From Nageia nagi (lineage: Eukaryota > Pinophyta), in NCBI GenBank assembly GCA_050084985.1, contig JBITNC010000001.1, forward strand, positions 31,124,001-31,188,000: a stretch of 64,000 nt of DNA, given 5' to 3'. Positions 24,586-34,439 of this stretch are shown piece by piece. Position 1 is the stretch's first letter. Each line of letters starts with the position of its first letter. Under the pieces are notes generated by a model. The model was not told the origin of the DNA and did no database searches. It worked only from the letters and a program-made list of their open reading frames with translations. Made by a program: the position numbers and the translations under genes.

Positions 24586-25105
24586 CCACCCATACAATAC
24601 TAAAAATATTTTATTTTATTGTTTATTTACACTTTCTCCCTATAATTATACTTGCAAAAGAAATTGTAAGGAAAAATAATATGTGTATATTAAAGCAATA
24701 AACCTTTCCTTGTTGTGCTTTCTAACAATATGTTTTTTTTTTTTATAAAAAAATTATTCCTTAAAAAAATATTGTATCAAATTTGTCATATTATTTTGTT
24801 TTGTAATCAAAAGTGCATATACTAACCCCAATTTGTAATAAAAATATGGTAGCAATTTTTTTAAAAAATTGCAAGTATCACAAGGGGTTAGAAATAAAAA
24901 ATTGCACTTGGTTAGGCATATCTTGCAAAAAATAAAAAAATAACTAACACATAAAAAATAACATGTTAGTATCCAAATGTAATACTTTAATAATAATCAA
25001 GAAGGAAGGCTATTATACGTTCGCATAGTGTTACTTCACAAGAAGAGTGTTCAAGCCAAGATGAAGAGCTTCCAAACCAAGAATGTGAAGATGAGCTTCC
25101 AACGT

Positions 25106-25118
25106 GGCTCTAATACCA
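25106..25118 (-). other. Primer binding site, initiator-Met tRNA type
   Basis: Minus strand reads TGGTATTAGAGCC three bases from the 5' LTR. It matches TGGTATCAGAGCC, the complement of the plant initiator tRNA-Met 3' end, with one change (C to T). Confidence 0.88.
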
Positions 25119-25121
25119 ATT

Positions 25122-25596
25122 TGAAGGAACTAACACTATCAAGATTATTTCTAAACTACTAAGATCACATGAAGCTCACAATTACATCCAATAAATACAC
25201 AAAGCAATCTCACAACACAAGATGTAAAGTGGTTCCTTCAATTAAGAGTACATCTACTAACTAGATCTTTACTTCTCTCACAAATACAACTCTCTTACAA
25301 TTCTCGTAATCTCAACTCCTACACTTCTATCCTATAGCATATCCTTACTCCACAATTGGTGTGTCATTACAAAGAGGGAGCCTTCTATTTATAGGCCAAA
25401 ATCCCTCCTTGGATGACCTAAGCATGACATGCACATCTTTGACTTAAGGGGCATGCTTATGACTTGGAATGTAGGATAAGTTACATTATTATATTCACCA
25501 AAATACTTAAGGTATCAAATAATACCCTTAAGTATTAGTGAATTTACATAGAAGATTTAATACAACCTTTACAATAATGCATTATACATTCCAACA
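25122..25596 (-). repeat. 5' LTR of copia copy 1
   Basis: 475 bp, paired with 16,679-17,153. It contains the minus-strand TATA box CCTATAAATA at 25,386-25,395, which would direct element transcription toward lower coordinates, and ends next to the TTTAT duplication. Confidence 0.93.
25386..25395 (-). promoter_or_regulatory. TATA box in copia 5' LTR
   Basis: CCTATAAATA on the minus strand is conserved in the other LTR of this element and in both LTRs of copy 2 (32,374-32,383 is one of them). It is therefore under family-wide conservation and probably marks the element's core promoter. Confidence 0.65.
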
Positions 25597-25601
25597 TTTA
25601 T
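25597..25601. repeat. Target-site duplication TTTAT (right)
   Basis: Five bases immediately after the 5' LTR, identical to 16,674-16,678. Confidence 0.85.
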
Positions 25602-26879
25602 ATGTTAACTTCATAACTAAACTTTAAGATATTAACATCTAGTCTATAAGACTTGGGATTATTTTTTGTGTAAGGACATTCTAAATTCTTAAAACATTGG
25701 TCCCACTAGTATGAGACACTTGACATAAATGTCACTTATTTGCATGTTATGTCCTACTTCTTCATTATTTTTTGTGTGTGTATTGAATCTTATTCAATCA
25801 TGGACTTTTCATCCATATATTGTCAAAAACATCAAAATCTTCTATCAATATCAACAACCTGAATTATCTCATAGTACCTTAAGAGAGAGCTTTACATTTA
25901 TTTTCTTAGATGCCTATCTTAAGTGAAGATACAAAATAAATAAAAAATCATCAATAATTCTTGAAAAATAACCATATATATCACTTATGAAAAGTAATAA
26001 TATTTTACAAAAAATATAACAACATTTCAATAATTTTATATCCAATATTTTATTTATAAATAAAACATAATATTTTTTATTGCAACATTATAACTAAATA
26101 TCTTTATATAAATTATTTCATTTATGAGGTAAAAGATAAAGGTAAATTATATTAACATCTATTGGAAACCAATTGATCTATGAGACGACAACTATAGTAG
26201 GCTATTACATAACATGTATATCTTGGAATAAAATACGAGACATAGGTTGCATCAAGGTCAACACATGACTAACTCAACCAACAACTGAGATAATCTATTT
26301 ACTTTCATTTACTGTAGTGACCATAGATATTTATCTACAAAATAGTGTAAATGTTAAAAGCCTTTATAGGGCATCCCAACAACTAATTACCCTCCTACAC
26401 TAAATGTAAGGTCTTGTGGAGGGGGGCTTCCTAAAAAGTAGAAGTGGGTGTTGTTGAGAATTTTTAGGAATATTTTTAAGCTAGTGGTTCCATGCATTAA
26501 ATGTGCATTTTAGCTTAAAAATTTCAACTCCAAAATTTAAAGAATATTTTTCCTTTGTGATTTTCCCTCTATTTTATTTAGACCAAAATCTCCTAGATGA
26601 TTGACAAATGGCATAAAATTTTCTTAAAAATTTCCTACATGCTCTTAAATATACAACCTTGAAAAATAATAGCTACTATTTATGGTAACATAAATTATTT
26701 TACTTCATGAAAACTCCTCCTCCCTATGAAAATAAATCCTATTAACCTTGCATAGACCTAACCCTAAGAATGATTATTTCAAATATTTCAAAGTATCTAA
26801 ACACTTTAATTGTAGATGATGGAGATATAAAATAGTGTCCCTTGTATTTGAACGGTGGTATAGAGAGTTTGGGAACTTA
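25602..26879. other. No recognisable gene
   Basis: AT-rich flanking DNA. A 65-codon open frame at 25,729-25,926 has no recognisable similarity. Nothing else was seen. Confidence 0.5.
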
Positions 26880-27111
26880 GTTCACCTCCATTTCCTTTTT
26901 CCATATGACTACGACCGTGGACCTTTCAATAACGAACTGCATATGATAGAAATAAGATGATGAATATACTGATCGTGACTGAATATACGGCAACCACTTG
27001 CAATTGGTTCGGTATTGAATATTACATATGATAGTACTTGATCAGTATCAAAGAATCAGATAACTAAATAAAATGTATTATTATATTCAATCGTGTCTTC
27101 GCCTTACGTTA

Positions 27112-27444
27112 TCAAAGTAATGTTGATGGGGCTCTTTGAGGGCCAAATATCTTTGATATGACGACGGATAAACCATTCAGCCTCCACAATAAAAAATTCT
27201 GTATTCTCAGCACCGTAGACATACACATCTCTGCACAGGGTATTTTTGGAACTTTGTGAAATAATATTTTGTTGCCTATTTGGCGTGAAAGCGGATTGGA
27301 AAGAGCATGGCGTTCGTACATTCTGCCTACGACTTCAATGTCACCACCACTCGCCACCCTTCCAAAGGCAAAGCCACTATCAAAATAAAAGTAAAAGTCT
27401 CGGGGATAAGATTTTAGATTCATTTTCGCCAGAGCCACTATCAA
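27112..27444 (-). CDS. Hypothetical 110-codon ORF in CpG-rich island
   Basis: An open frame from an ATG at 27,444 (MIVALAKMNLKSYPRDFYFY) to a stop at 27,112. I do not recognise it. The second ATG, giving MNLKSYPRDF, has an upstream relative at about 27,483 (MHLKSYKEELSYYFDSG) created by a 61-bp tandem duplication. The first duplicate runs into a stop. Toward the C-terminus, another minus-strand frame (YGAENTEFFIVEAEWFIRRH, near 27,200) looks at least as protein-like, so a frameshift or an exon edge may lie within. A TATA-like stretch is upstream at about 27,535-27,552. It may be an exon or pseudogene of a host gene; the evidence is composition only. Confidence 0.3.
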   Translation of the reverse strand: MIVALAKMNLKSYPRDFYFYFDSGFAFGRVASGGDIEVVGRMYERHALSNPLSRQIGNKILFHKVPKIPCAEMCMSTVLRIQNFLLWRLNGLSVVISKIFGPQRAPSTLL

Positions 27445-27494
27445 AATAATATGACAACTCCTCCTTATAAGATTTTAAATGCATTTTCACCCCG
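27373..27494. repeat. 61-bp tandem duplication at ORF start
   Basis: GCCACTATCAAAATAA begins both copies, at 27,372 and 27,433. Each ends in GATTTTARATKCATTTTCRCC. The duplication repeats the presumed N-terminus of the minus-strand ORF. Confidence 0.65.
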
Positions 27495-27534
27495 TTCTTC
27501 TACGAGGATAAGCAAACGTTGACGAGTGTGAAAA

Positions 27535-27552
27535 AAATATAAGTATAAACAG
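27535..27552 (-). promoter_or_regulatory. Possible TATA box upstream of hypothetical ORF
   Basis: Minus strand reads TTTATACTTATATTTTTTT about 55-110 bases before the candidate start codons, between two CpG-rich segments. The position is suitable, but AT-rich DNA makes such matches common. Confidence 0.25.
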
Positions 27553-27660
27553 GCCAGTGGTGGGTCATGAACCTCTCACCGGCAGCTCAGTGCAGGCCAG
27601 TTCCTCTCAGAAGAGGAAGGACAAGCCTTGCAAATCTAAAGATGCGCAAAGTAGAAAGTG

Positions 27661-28283
27661 AACAATCATTGTATTATGGAAAAGAAGTATTGGAGAAGTT
27701 TTCTTAATCAAAGACAAGATGATGTGGGATTAGAATAATTAGATGAAAATAGATAAAAATAAGACAATCAAGGAAGAAGAGAGAAAGTGTGAAACGATAA
27801 GTTTGGTAAGGTCTCGAAGGATAAATTCAAAGAAAGTATATTCTTTCTTTCTACTAAGGATTTGACATTAGGGTTATCGGTTGAATAGTTTTTCATATAA
27901 ATTTTATTTGTGTATTTTTAAATGTTGATAATGGAGAGAAAATAACTTTAAGGATAATGAGGATATTTTTAGTTATAGTGAATAACTTAAAGTTTAAAGT
28001 TTTACATCATTGAATTTTATTTATATAATATTTTTTTTAAATATTCATGAAAGATATTCTATTATTTATATTAGCTTCAATTTTCTTGATTATGATTGAA
28101 GCTTTCCTAAAGGTGCACATCTTATTCTTTAACTTGTTAATTTACAATATTTTATAAGAGAGTATGTGATAAATATTAATATCATTTTCATTCAATTAAG
28201 TAATTCACCATTATCATTTTCATCCATATTTTAAGTTTATTTATCTATTTCAACAACAATCTTATCATTCAACTAGGGAAATC
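27661..28283. other. No recognisable gene
   Basis: AT-rich DNA right of the CpG island with no domain, repeat or RNA gene seen. Confidence 0.5.
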
Positions 28284-28540
28284 TTTTATTGGTAATAAGA
28301 GTAAATTATATTATCAAAAGCGGTGAGGCATTTTGTTCAGACCTCAAAAAATCGATCACAAAATGGTTTCCAAAATAGGAAACTGCTACCTAGCTATACT
28401 TGGTGGAAATATTTTATTGGTAATAAGAGTAAATTATATTATCAAAAGCGGTGAGGCATTTTGTTCAGACATCAAAAAAATCGATCACAAAATGGTTTCC
28501 AAAATAAGAAATTGCTACCTAGCTATACTTGGTGGTAGCT
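28284..28540. repeat. 128-bp tandem duplication
   Basis: TTTTATTGGTAATAAGAG starts copies near 28,284 and 28,412. The copies are nearly identical (about five differences by eye), so the event is recent. Each ends in GCTACCTAGCTATACTTGGTGG, whose ends GCTACC and GGTAGC form an inverted repeat. A third, weaker version of that end is seen near 28,580-28,608. The 69-codon frame across it is a by-product. Confidence 0.85.
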
Positions 28541-28829
28541 AATAAAATTTGCCAAAAATTACTAATAAAATAAGTTCATATGCTACCCATCTATAACTTG
28601 TTGGTAGTCCTAATGCAACATACTATACAAACTGTATTAATAGAAAATCATCAAACTATAGTCAAAATACATTTGAATCACAGTAGAGATGCAACCTAAC
28701 TGGCTCTTTATTGCTAGAATATTATAATCAAGAAATCCTTTACTAAGCCCAAAGGTGGGTTGAGATTTGTTGATTTGATGTAAAGTTGATTGCTTTTCAT
28801 TCGCTATATCCTATTCAGTGAGTTTCTCT

Positions 28830-30025
28830 CTAATCTCTTCTTGGGATGATCTTCCCACATGTCTTTGTCCAACATTTGCTATTTTTCTAGAGTATAGTAT
28901 ATTTCTTGATGGGATTCCATCTTGGTATTCTTCTTGTTGTGTTGTTGTTGTTGCTTGAATATCTGCATTCCTCACTTTTTTTTCACCCTCTTTATTCTTT
29001 CTCCATCTTCCCCTTCTACAACTTCCATATTTGTTATCTCATCTTCTAAAAAACTTGTATTATAATTCATTTTTTCTCTTTCTATTCCTCCTAAAATCGA
29101 TAACATTGCATAAAGATTTGTTGTGGTTGATTGCTTCTGTTGAACTTCTTTTGAAGTTAACTGGTTTTTTGACATGGTTCATTTTATCTACGTTTTGGTT
29201 ATATTCTTATGATTTTTTTCTTTTTTTTGTTTATTTATTTCTAGATGATTTCCACCCATGCTCTTTTTGTTTATTTTGAGATTTTTTTTTTCTCTCCTTT
29301 CTTCATCTCTCCTCTTCTTTTCTAGGTAATCCTTTGCATAGTGCTCATAACTCTTATGAATTCTACATTGTATAATGGATTTTCATATACAATTGGTTGT
29401 ATCCATTCTCTTCCTCTATTTTTTATTTTATTTCCTTCATCATAGGTTTGAAAATATCAAAATTAACAATAAATCTTGCATTCATAAACTTAAGTTTTAA
29501 TCTTGTTGATTGGTCAATTGTGACAAGGGATCCAATTACTTTTGCAATTCTGGTTATTACACATGGGTGCCAATAAGATGGGTGAAGTTTGGATAGTGAG
29601 ACCTATGTTGAAATGAGGTTGAAATTTTTACTTTCAAGGGAAAATTTTTTCTTCCATCCCTTGATGACTAATCCTTTCTTCCCAAGGAACCATGGACCCA
29701 TCTCTATCACTTTTTATAGGTCTTCATCAAATTGAAACTTGAATAATAGGAATTCTTTTGAGAGAGCAACTAGGGATACCCATCCTTTTGTACTCCATCT
29801 TGCTTTTAGCTAACTTCTAATCATATCTAGAGGGGATCATAACCTAATAAAGTGACCAATAAGGACTAATTTAACCCCTCCTCTTTCTTCTTTGTTATAC
29901 TTTTTAGAATCAATATACTAACCTCATCATTAAAGAATTCATGCTCCAATACCATCCCGATTGCCTTCTCTATGAATGGTTTTACTTGCATTAACACACT
30001 TTTCCATTCCTTGGGGGCTTTGGAT
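28830..30025 (-). pseudogene. DUF4283 / zinc-knuckle ORF of a LINE-type element
   Basis: Read down the minus strand from about 30,020: KEWKSVLMQVKPFIEKAIG, then STKGWVSLVALSKEFLLFKF, EMGPWFLGKKGLVIKGWKK and HPSYWHPCVITRIAKVIGS. This is the DUF4283 pattern, with a conserved PW, a hydrophobic lead into the final W and a short loop. DUF4283 proteins are found in plant LINE ORF1 or fused to retroelement zinc knuckles, where they bind element RNA. Near 29,370-29,330 a CCHC knuckle has decayed to CRIHKSYEHYAKDY, in which the second and last Cys are lost. A Lys/Glu-rich tail (28,972-29,175) follows. A few stops and a frameshift break it. No reverse transcriptase follows downstream, so only this first ORF remains. 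Confidence 0.72.
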
Positions 30026-30746
30026 CAAGTCACAATCTTGATTTATTCATCGCATTTCAAATATCATTTTGTTGCATTTCAACAAGATTACAGCTTTGCT
30101 AAGTTGTAATTTACTTAATATTAGCCTATCACGCTTTTGAAATAATTCATTTGTACTTCTACTACTCTGTGCTTGCCCTTCTATTATGTTGCACTCATGC
30201 TTTTGTTAGGGAAATATTTTATTGATAAAAAGGATTTGCCTATCATTTTGATAATAATTTCCCTACAAAGTGGTTATGTTCAAGGCTCTTATCCTTCATC
30301 TAAGTTATTCATATAAAGGTAGGTAACATTATTTTTATCAATTGAAAAAATTAACTTTTAAGAATTCTCTCGTTCTTATTTGATTCAATGTTATGTATTA
30401 TCCAAGTTATCTACATAAAGATGGGTGATTTATTTTTCACCATATAAAAAAATAAATTTAATAAGTGGCACATATTGAAGAGTATATTTTAAATTTGCAC
30501 ATGATATTATATCTTCATCTTCTTGCATAGTCATAAAAATCTTATTTTATGGTTGCTCAATAATAATCCATTCTAATTAGTTTCTTGCTAACAACACTAC
30601 TACCAAAGTGTCCATCATAAATTCCATCATGAGTTTATCAAAAGGCATGAAGGTTTCATTTGGAGTGGACATCTAAGCAATAAATCTTCAAAATATCTTT
30701 TATAGGGATATCTCTCAACTAATTTTGTTAATATTTTTTTTTCTAT
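30026..30746. other. Upstream flank of DUF4283 fragment
   Basis: A partly open minus-strand frame continues to about 30,200 and may be the N-terminal part of the same ORF. Beyond that nothing is recognised. Confidence 0.4.
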
Positions 30747-31031
30747 TTAGATATGGTGATATGATATTATATTTAAAAAATTCATAGATATTAGTAAACC
30801 GCTTATTGGAATATTTGTAAGATAAGTTATAAAGGTATTTAATGGATTTAGATAATATTTTTCACTAGATGGTATTAAAAGCTTTTTGATGGTGAGTGCA
30901 ATTTGATCATCATTAATCTCAATTGGTTCTAGCAAAGATGCATTAGCCATAATAACTACATGCTTGTTATTATTCCTTAGAATGCTAAATATTTCAAAAT
31001 AGTTAAAATTTAAAAGTAACTTCTCTACCAT
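30747..31031 (-). CDS. Hypothetical 94-codon ORF
   Basis: An open frame beginning MVEKLLLNFNYFEIFSILRN and ending in NFLNIISYHHI. Its composition is more protein-like than the surroundings (mixed charged and hydrophobic residues). I do not recognise it. No promoter or neighbouring domain supports expression. It may be a chance frame or a scrap of an element. Confidence 0.2.
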   Translation of the reverse strand: MVEKLLLNFNYFEIFSILRNNNKHVVIMANASLLEPIEINDDQIALTIKKLLIPSSEKYYLNPLNTFITYLTNIPISGLLISMNFLNIISYHHI

Positions 31032-31213
31032 TTCTTTGTAAAAAGTAAGCTTACTATCCTTTACTTGATAGATATCTTAAACTTGATAAATAACTAGTTA
31101 TAAGCCTCCATAAATTTTGATTTTTTTTTTTTAATGTTTGTATAATAACTACCCTTAGTCTAAGAATGAGTTTCTCATATTTTATCACATTATAGGTACA
31201 TGATAATAATAAT

Positions 31214-31628
31214 TGTTAGAATCCTACATCTTATTATTTAACTATAGTATAATCTTAGTATATCAACTTGTAATGTGAACCACCATATTTATTGTAAGGT
31301 GAATCACCATTTTGTAATGCTAAATCTTTTGAATTATTAGCTATTATAAGTTGTTGGATTAGTTTGAGCTAGGACTAAGGTAGCAGTGAAAATAAAATAT
31401 ATATAAGGGGATGATATGGTATCTTTGGGAAAGTATTTGTATTTAATTTATAAGAAGGAAGCCCCCTGAAAGAGGAATATGATTCGATCTAAAGTTATTA
31501 ATTCAATAAAATTATAATTTTTCATTCTTTATCTTATTTTTATAGTCTTACTATTATGCTATGTTTAATTGAAGCTTTGTAGTAATTTTATGTTATTATT
31601 TTGTATTAGTAGTTTTAGGTTCTTAACA
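31214..31628 (+). mobile_element. Copia-type 5' LTR remnant with primer site
   Basis: A 415-bp block begins TGTTAGAATCC and ends TTCTTAACA. A TATA run (AAATATATATAAGG) lies at about 31,397-31,410, with AATAAAATT near 31,505. Two bases after its end stands TGGTATCATATCTC, similar to the initiator-Met primer site TGGTATCAGAGC. Size, ends, TATA and primer site together fit the 5' LTR of a plus-strand copia element of a different family from copies 1 and 2. No second LTR was found, and only about 180 bases of internal sequence remain. Confidence 0.55.
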
Positions 31629-31630
31629 TT

Positions 31631-31642
31631 TGGTATCATATC
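31631..31642 (+). other. Degenerate initiator-Met primer binding site
   Basis: TGGTATCATATC, ten of twelve bases equal to TGGTATCAGAGC, two bases beyond the candidate LTR end. Confidence 0.5.
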
Positions 31643-31805
31643 TCTTTCCTTGGTTATTATGTTGTTAACCTATATATAATCTCTTAGATTCTAATAGGCT
31701 AGAAACATTGTATCAAGAGTTTTGAAATAGCATGGAGGATATGTAATTCTTGGCTAAGAACACTTACCCATAGAGTACTATATGAATGGATATGAATAAA
31801 ATTTG

Positions 31806-31818
31806 TTCTAATACCAAA
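31806..31818 (-). other. Second primer-site-like motif on opposite strand
   Basis: The minus strand reads TTTGGTATTAGAAC. It faces the primer site at 31,631 from about 175 bases away. A copia element in minus orientation would have an LTR starting immediately to the right (TGTAAGATAG at 31,820). No matching LTR end could be confirmed because copy 2 has inserted at 32,104. Confidence 0.3.
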
Positions 31819-31819
31819 T

Positions 31820-32098
31820 TGTAAGATAGTACCCACTAAAAAATCCCATATACCTCACATATATCAAGAAACAACCATAGGTTGAAACTAAAACTAGAAT
31901 AAGAAGCTATTAACTATTTATAAATTATAGTACATCGATAAACAATTAGCCTTGGGAAGTTATTGATTTAAATATCAATTTTCTATGTTGAATATTTATC
32001 TTGAAGTCTTCAAAGTAAGATGATTGTGAGGATCAAATTAGAATCTAGTATTTTTCTTGAGAGAATAACATAAACATTGGGGTAAGCATCAATGCTAC
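31820..32098. other. Flank of copia copy 2, unassigned
   Basis: Possibly LTR sequence of a minus-strand copia element (see 31,806). No gene was seen. Confidence 0.35.
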
Positions 32099-32103
32099 AA
32101 CTT
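32099..32103. repeat. Target-site duplication AACTT (left)
   Basis: Identical to 34,835-34,839 on the other side of copia copy 2. Confidence 0.8.
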
Positions 32104-32603
32104 TGAAGGGATTGAACTATAAAGAATAAAATTCTAAACTACTAATATCACATGGAAGCTCACTCTAATGTTAGAACTCAAGCATAAAACAATCTCACAA
32201 AGTGACTCAAGATATAAAATGGTTCCTCCAACTAGCATTACATCAACTAACTAGATCTTACTTCATTCACAAAGATAACTCTCTTACAATCCTTCTAACT
32301 TCATCTCTTTTCACTATCCTAGAGCATAACTTTGCTTCACAAATTGGTGAGTGATCACAAAGAGAGGGCCTTCTATTTATAGGCCAAAATATTCCTTTGG
32401 ATCATCCTTTTAACTACTATACAAAGGCATGACATGCTATTCCCTTTTACCCAAAGGGCATGCTCATGAGATGGAGTGTAGGACAAGTTACATTATCATA
32501 TTCACTTAATATTTAAGGTATCTAGTGATGCCATTAAGTATTAGTGAATTTACAAAAAGAAACATTACAAAAACTTTACAATAATGCATTATACATTCCA
32601 ACA
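32104..32603 (-). repeat. 3' LTR of copia copy 2
   Basis: 500 bp, TG...CA ended, aligning with the 475-bp LTRs of copy 1 and with 34,440-34,834. A TATA box (CCTATAAATA, minus strand) lies at 32,374-32,383. The purine tract AAAGGAGAAG (minus strand, 32,604-32,613) follows inward. Confidence 0.9.
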
Positions 32604-32613
32604 CTTCTCCTTT

Positions 32614-33290
32614 ATGCAATATTAGGATAGAGTGAAGAAAAAAGAAGAAAAAAAAGTAAGAGAGTTCTCCTCCATACAGATACAATTGGAGATGAGAAAT
32701 TTTTACATTTTTATGAAGTAAGCAAGATCTTAGTTTGAGACTCACTACTTTACCATTTTAACAAATGATTTACAATACAATCATTAATCATAATTGGTTT
32801 CAATGTATTTAAAGTAGTCATCCAATTAAAAGTCATGATGAGTCTCCATGAGCCTACACACTTGAAGTAAGTAACTTGCAATCTTAAAAGAAGCTTGCAA
32901 GTTACAAGCAGCTCAAATAATAAGATCAATTAGATGCAACACATTCATAACAACAAGGATATATGAATAAAAAAATGCCATCATAATTGATCAATGGTAC
33001 TTTATAATTCATCACAAAGATGCCAAGCTAATACTCATAGTCACTTGCTATATACAAAATATATGTTGATTATCATTACAAAATAGGGTATAACAAATTG
33101 CACATACAAGTTCCTCACACATGGATAACTAAATAGTACTAGGTTGGCCAATCATTTGCTTAAAAAATTGTACAAGTTCCTCATGTAGAGTGAATTTACC
33201 ACAAAGGTGTATAACAAAATCAACACTATACAACATAAAATCCTCCTAGGGTTGAAGTTATCATTATAAATATGAATCCAACATAAGAAT
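32614..33290 (-). other. 3' untranslated region of copia copy 2
   Basis: Collinear with 17,162-18,269 of copy 1 but shorter, because each of the two minisatellite units is present once (about 33,102-33,150 and 33,173-33,230) instead of six and four times. Confidence 0.75.
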
Positions 33291-34438
33291 TCAAACTTGA
33301 ATCCTTCTTGAGAGAAACTTCACCATCCTGATAGCATCCCTAAGCTTACTAAATTTAGCTTTAAGAAGGGGCTTGGTGAATAAATCAACAGAGTTCAAGG
33401 TTGATGGACAACACTCCAGGTGTATGATATCATCAAGGACCTTTTTCCTGATAAAATAGGCCTTGATTTTCACATGTTTTATTCTTTGATGGAATACAAG
33501 ATTATTAGCCAAAGAAATAGCTAACTAATTATCTAAAAAAATCAAAGATGGGCTAGCTTTCTCATACCTAATTTTTTTTAGAAGATACCTAAGATAAATA
33601 GCTTCTTGGGCTATAACAGACATGGCTCGATATTTAGATTCTATGATGGAAAGAGAAATAGTAGGATGGTTCTTAGAATCTCAAGATAAAGTACCTAAAC
33701 CAATGCTAAATACATACATAGAGGTTGATTTATTATCATCTCTATCTCCTTCATAGTTAGAATTTGAAAACCCTGAGAGAACAAATGAGGGTAACTTGGA
33801 ATACTTGAGGGCAAGATCCTTCATCCCTACAACATACCTCAAGATTTTTTGAAAAATATTGAGGTGCTTAACATATGGTTTCTACATTAATTGTACCATC
33901 AAAGTAACTGCAAAGGTAATATCTAGTCTAGAAATAGTTAAATAAATAAGAATACTAATTAATTACCTATAAGTTGTAGCATTAGCTAGCTAAGAGTTGG
34001 AGCTAAGGGAAACTAATGATTTTAGAAGAGATTGGGATTGCAAAATGTCTACACTCCTTCATTCCAAACTTTTTTAGGATGTCTCATATATACTTTGATT
34101 AACTAAGATAAGTACAATCCTTGTATTGATACACTTGCATTCTAAGGTAGTAGTGCAAGAGACTAAGATTAATCATTTCAAATGTTGCCTTAAGTTTGCA
34201 TATGCACTCTTGAATGTTTTCATCATTATTTTTAGTAATAAGAATATCATCCATATAAAGGAGAATCAAGATCACATCTTTTTCTTGATTGAGTACATAC
34301 AGATTAGAGTCAAAGAAGCATTTAGAGAATCCAATGCTATAAAGTATCTTGAAATCTTCTTGTACCAAGCTCTAGGTGCTTGCTTAAGTCCATAAAATGA
34401 ATTCTTTAGCTTGCACACAAAAGACTCTTTTCCTTTCA
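33291..34438 (-). pseudogene. copia RT C-terminal part and RNase H
   Basis: Read down the minus strand: ESFVCKLKNSFYGLKQAPRA near 34,400, a frameshift near 34,345, then CFFDSNLYVL and LLYMDDILI near 34,260. The YMDD active site is intact. The RNase H end is at 33,512-33,291 (VLDDIIHLECCPSTLNSVDL). Between them the frame has several stops. The upstream edge at about 34,438 is a deletion junction with LTR sequence, so the first codons of the 34,272-34,478 open frame are LTR and not RT. It cannot be functional. Confidence 0.85.
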
Positions 34439-34439
34439 C

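Larger units (their letters stand above)
22093..25105 (-). other. Long untranslated leader of copia copy 1
   Basis: Three kilobases separate the primer site from gag, much longer than in most copia elements. It holds dispersed AAGCATGCAT-like phrases (about a dozen at 22,915-23,410), a 277-bp tandem duplication and AT microsatellites. No ORF with a recognisable domain was found on either strand. It could be a long packaging leader or could include later insertions. Confidence 0.6.
16679..25596 (-). mobile_element. Complete, inactive Ty1/copia retrotransposon (copy 1)
   Basis: An 8,918-bp element in minus orientation, flanked by the 5-bp target-site duplication TTTAT (16,674-16,678 and 25,597-25,601). 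Both LTRs are 475 bp, begin TGTTGGAATG and end in CA when read on the minus strand. They differ at about 28-30 positions by eye, roughly 6%, so insertion is old. The internal order is primer site, 3-kb leader, gag, protease, integrase, reverse transcriptase, RNase H, repeat-rich 3' region and polypurine tract. Integrase before reverse transcriptase is diagnostic of Ty1/copia. Many stops and frameshifts make it non-autonomous. A shortened relative lies at 32,104-34,834. Confidence 0.93.
26880..27660. other. CpG-rich, less AT-rich island
   Basis: CG dinucleotides are frequent here (for example GACGACGG, GGCGTTCGTAC, CTTACGTTATC, GTTGACGAG), while the surrounding elements are nearly devoid of them. 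In plant genomes, loss of CG marks old methylated transposon DNA. Retention suggests unmethylated, low-copy, possibly genic sequence, or a recent arrival. It is the only such patch in the window. Confidence 0.65.

Noticed and set aside
34126-34395. Plus-strand ORF of 89 codons
   Set aside because: It is antisense to the YMDD region of copia copy 2.
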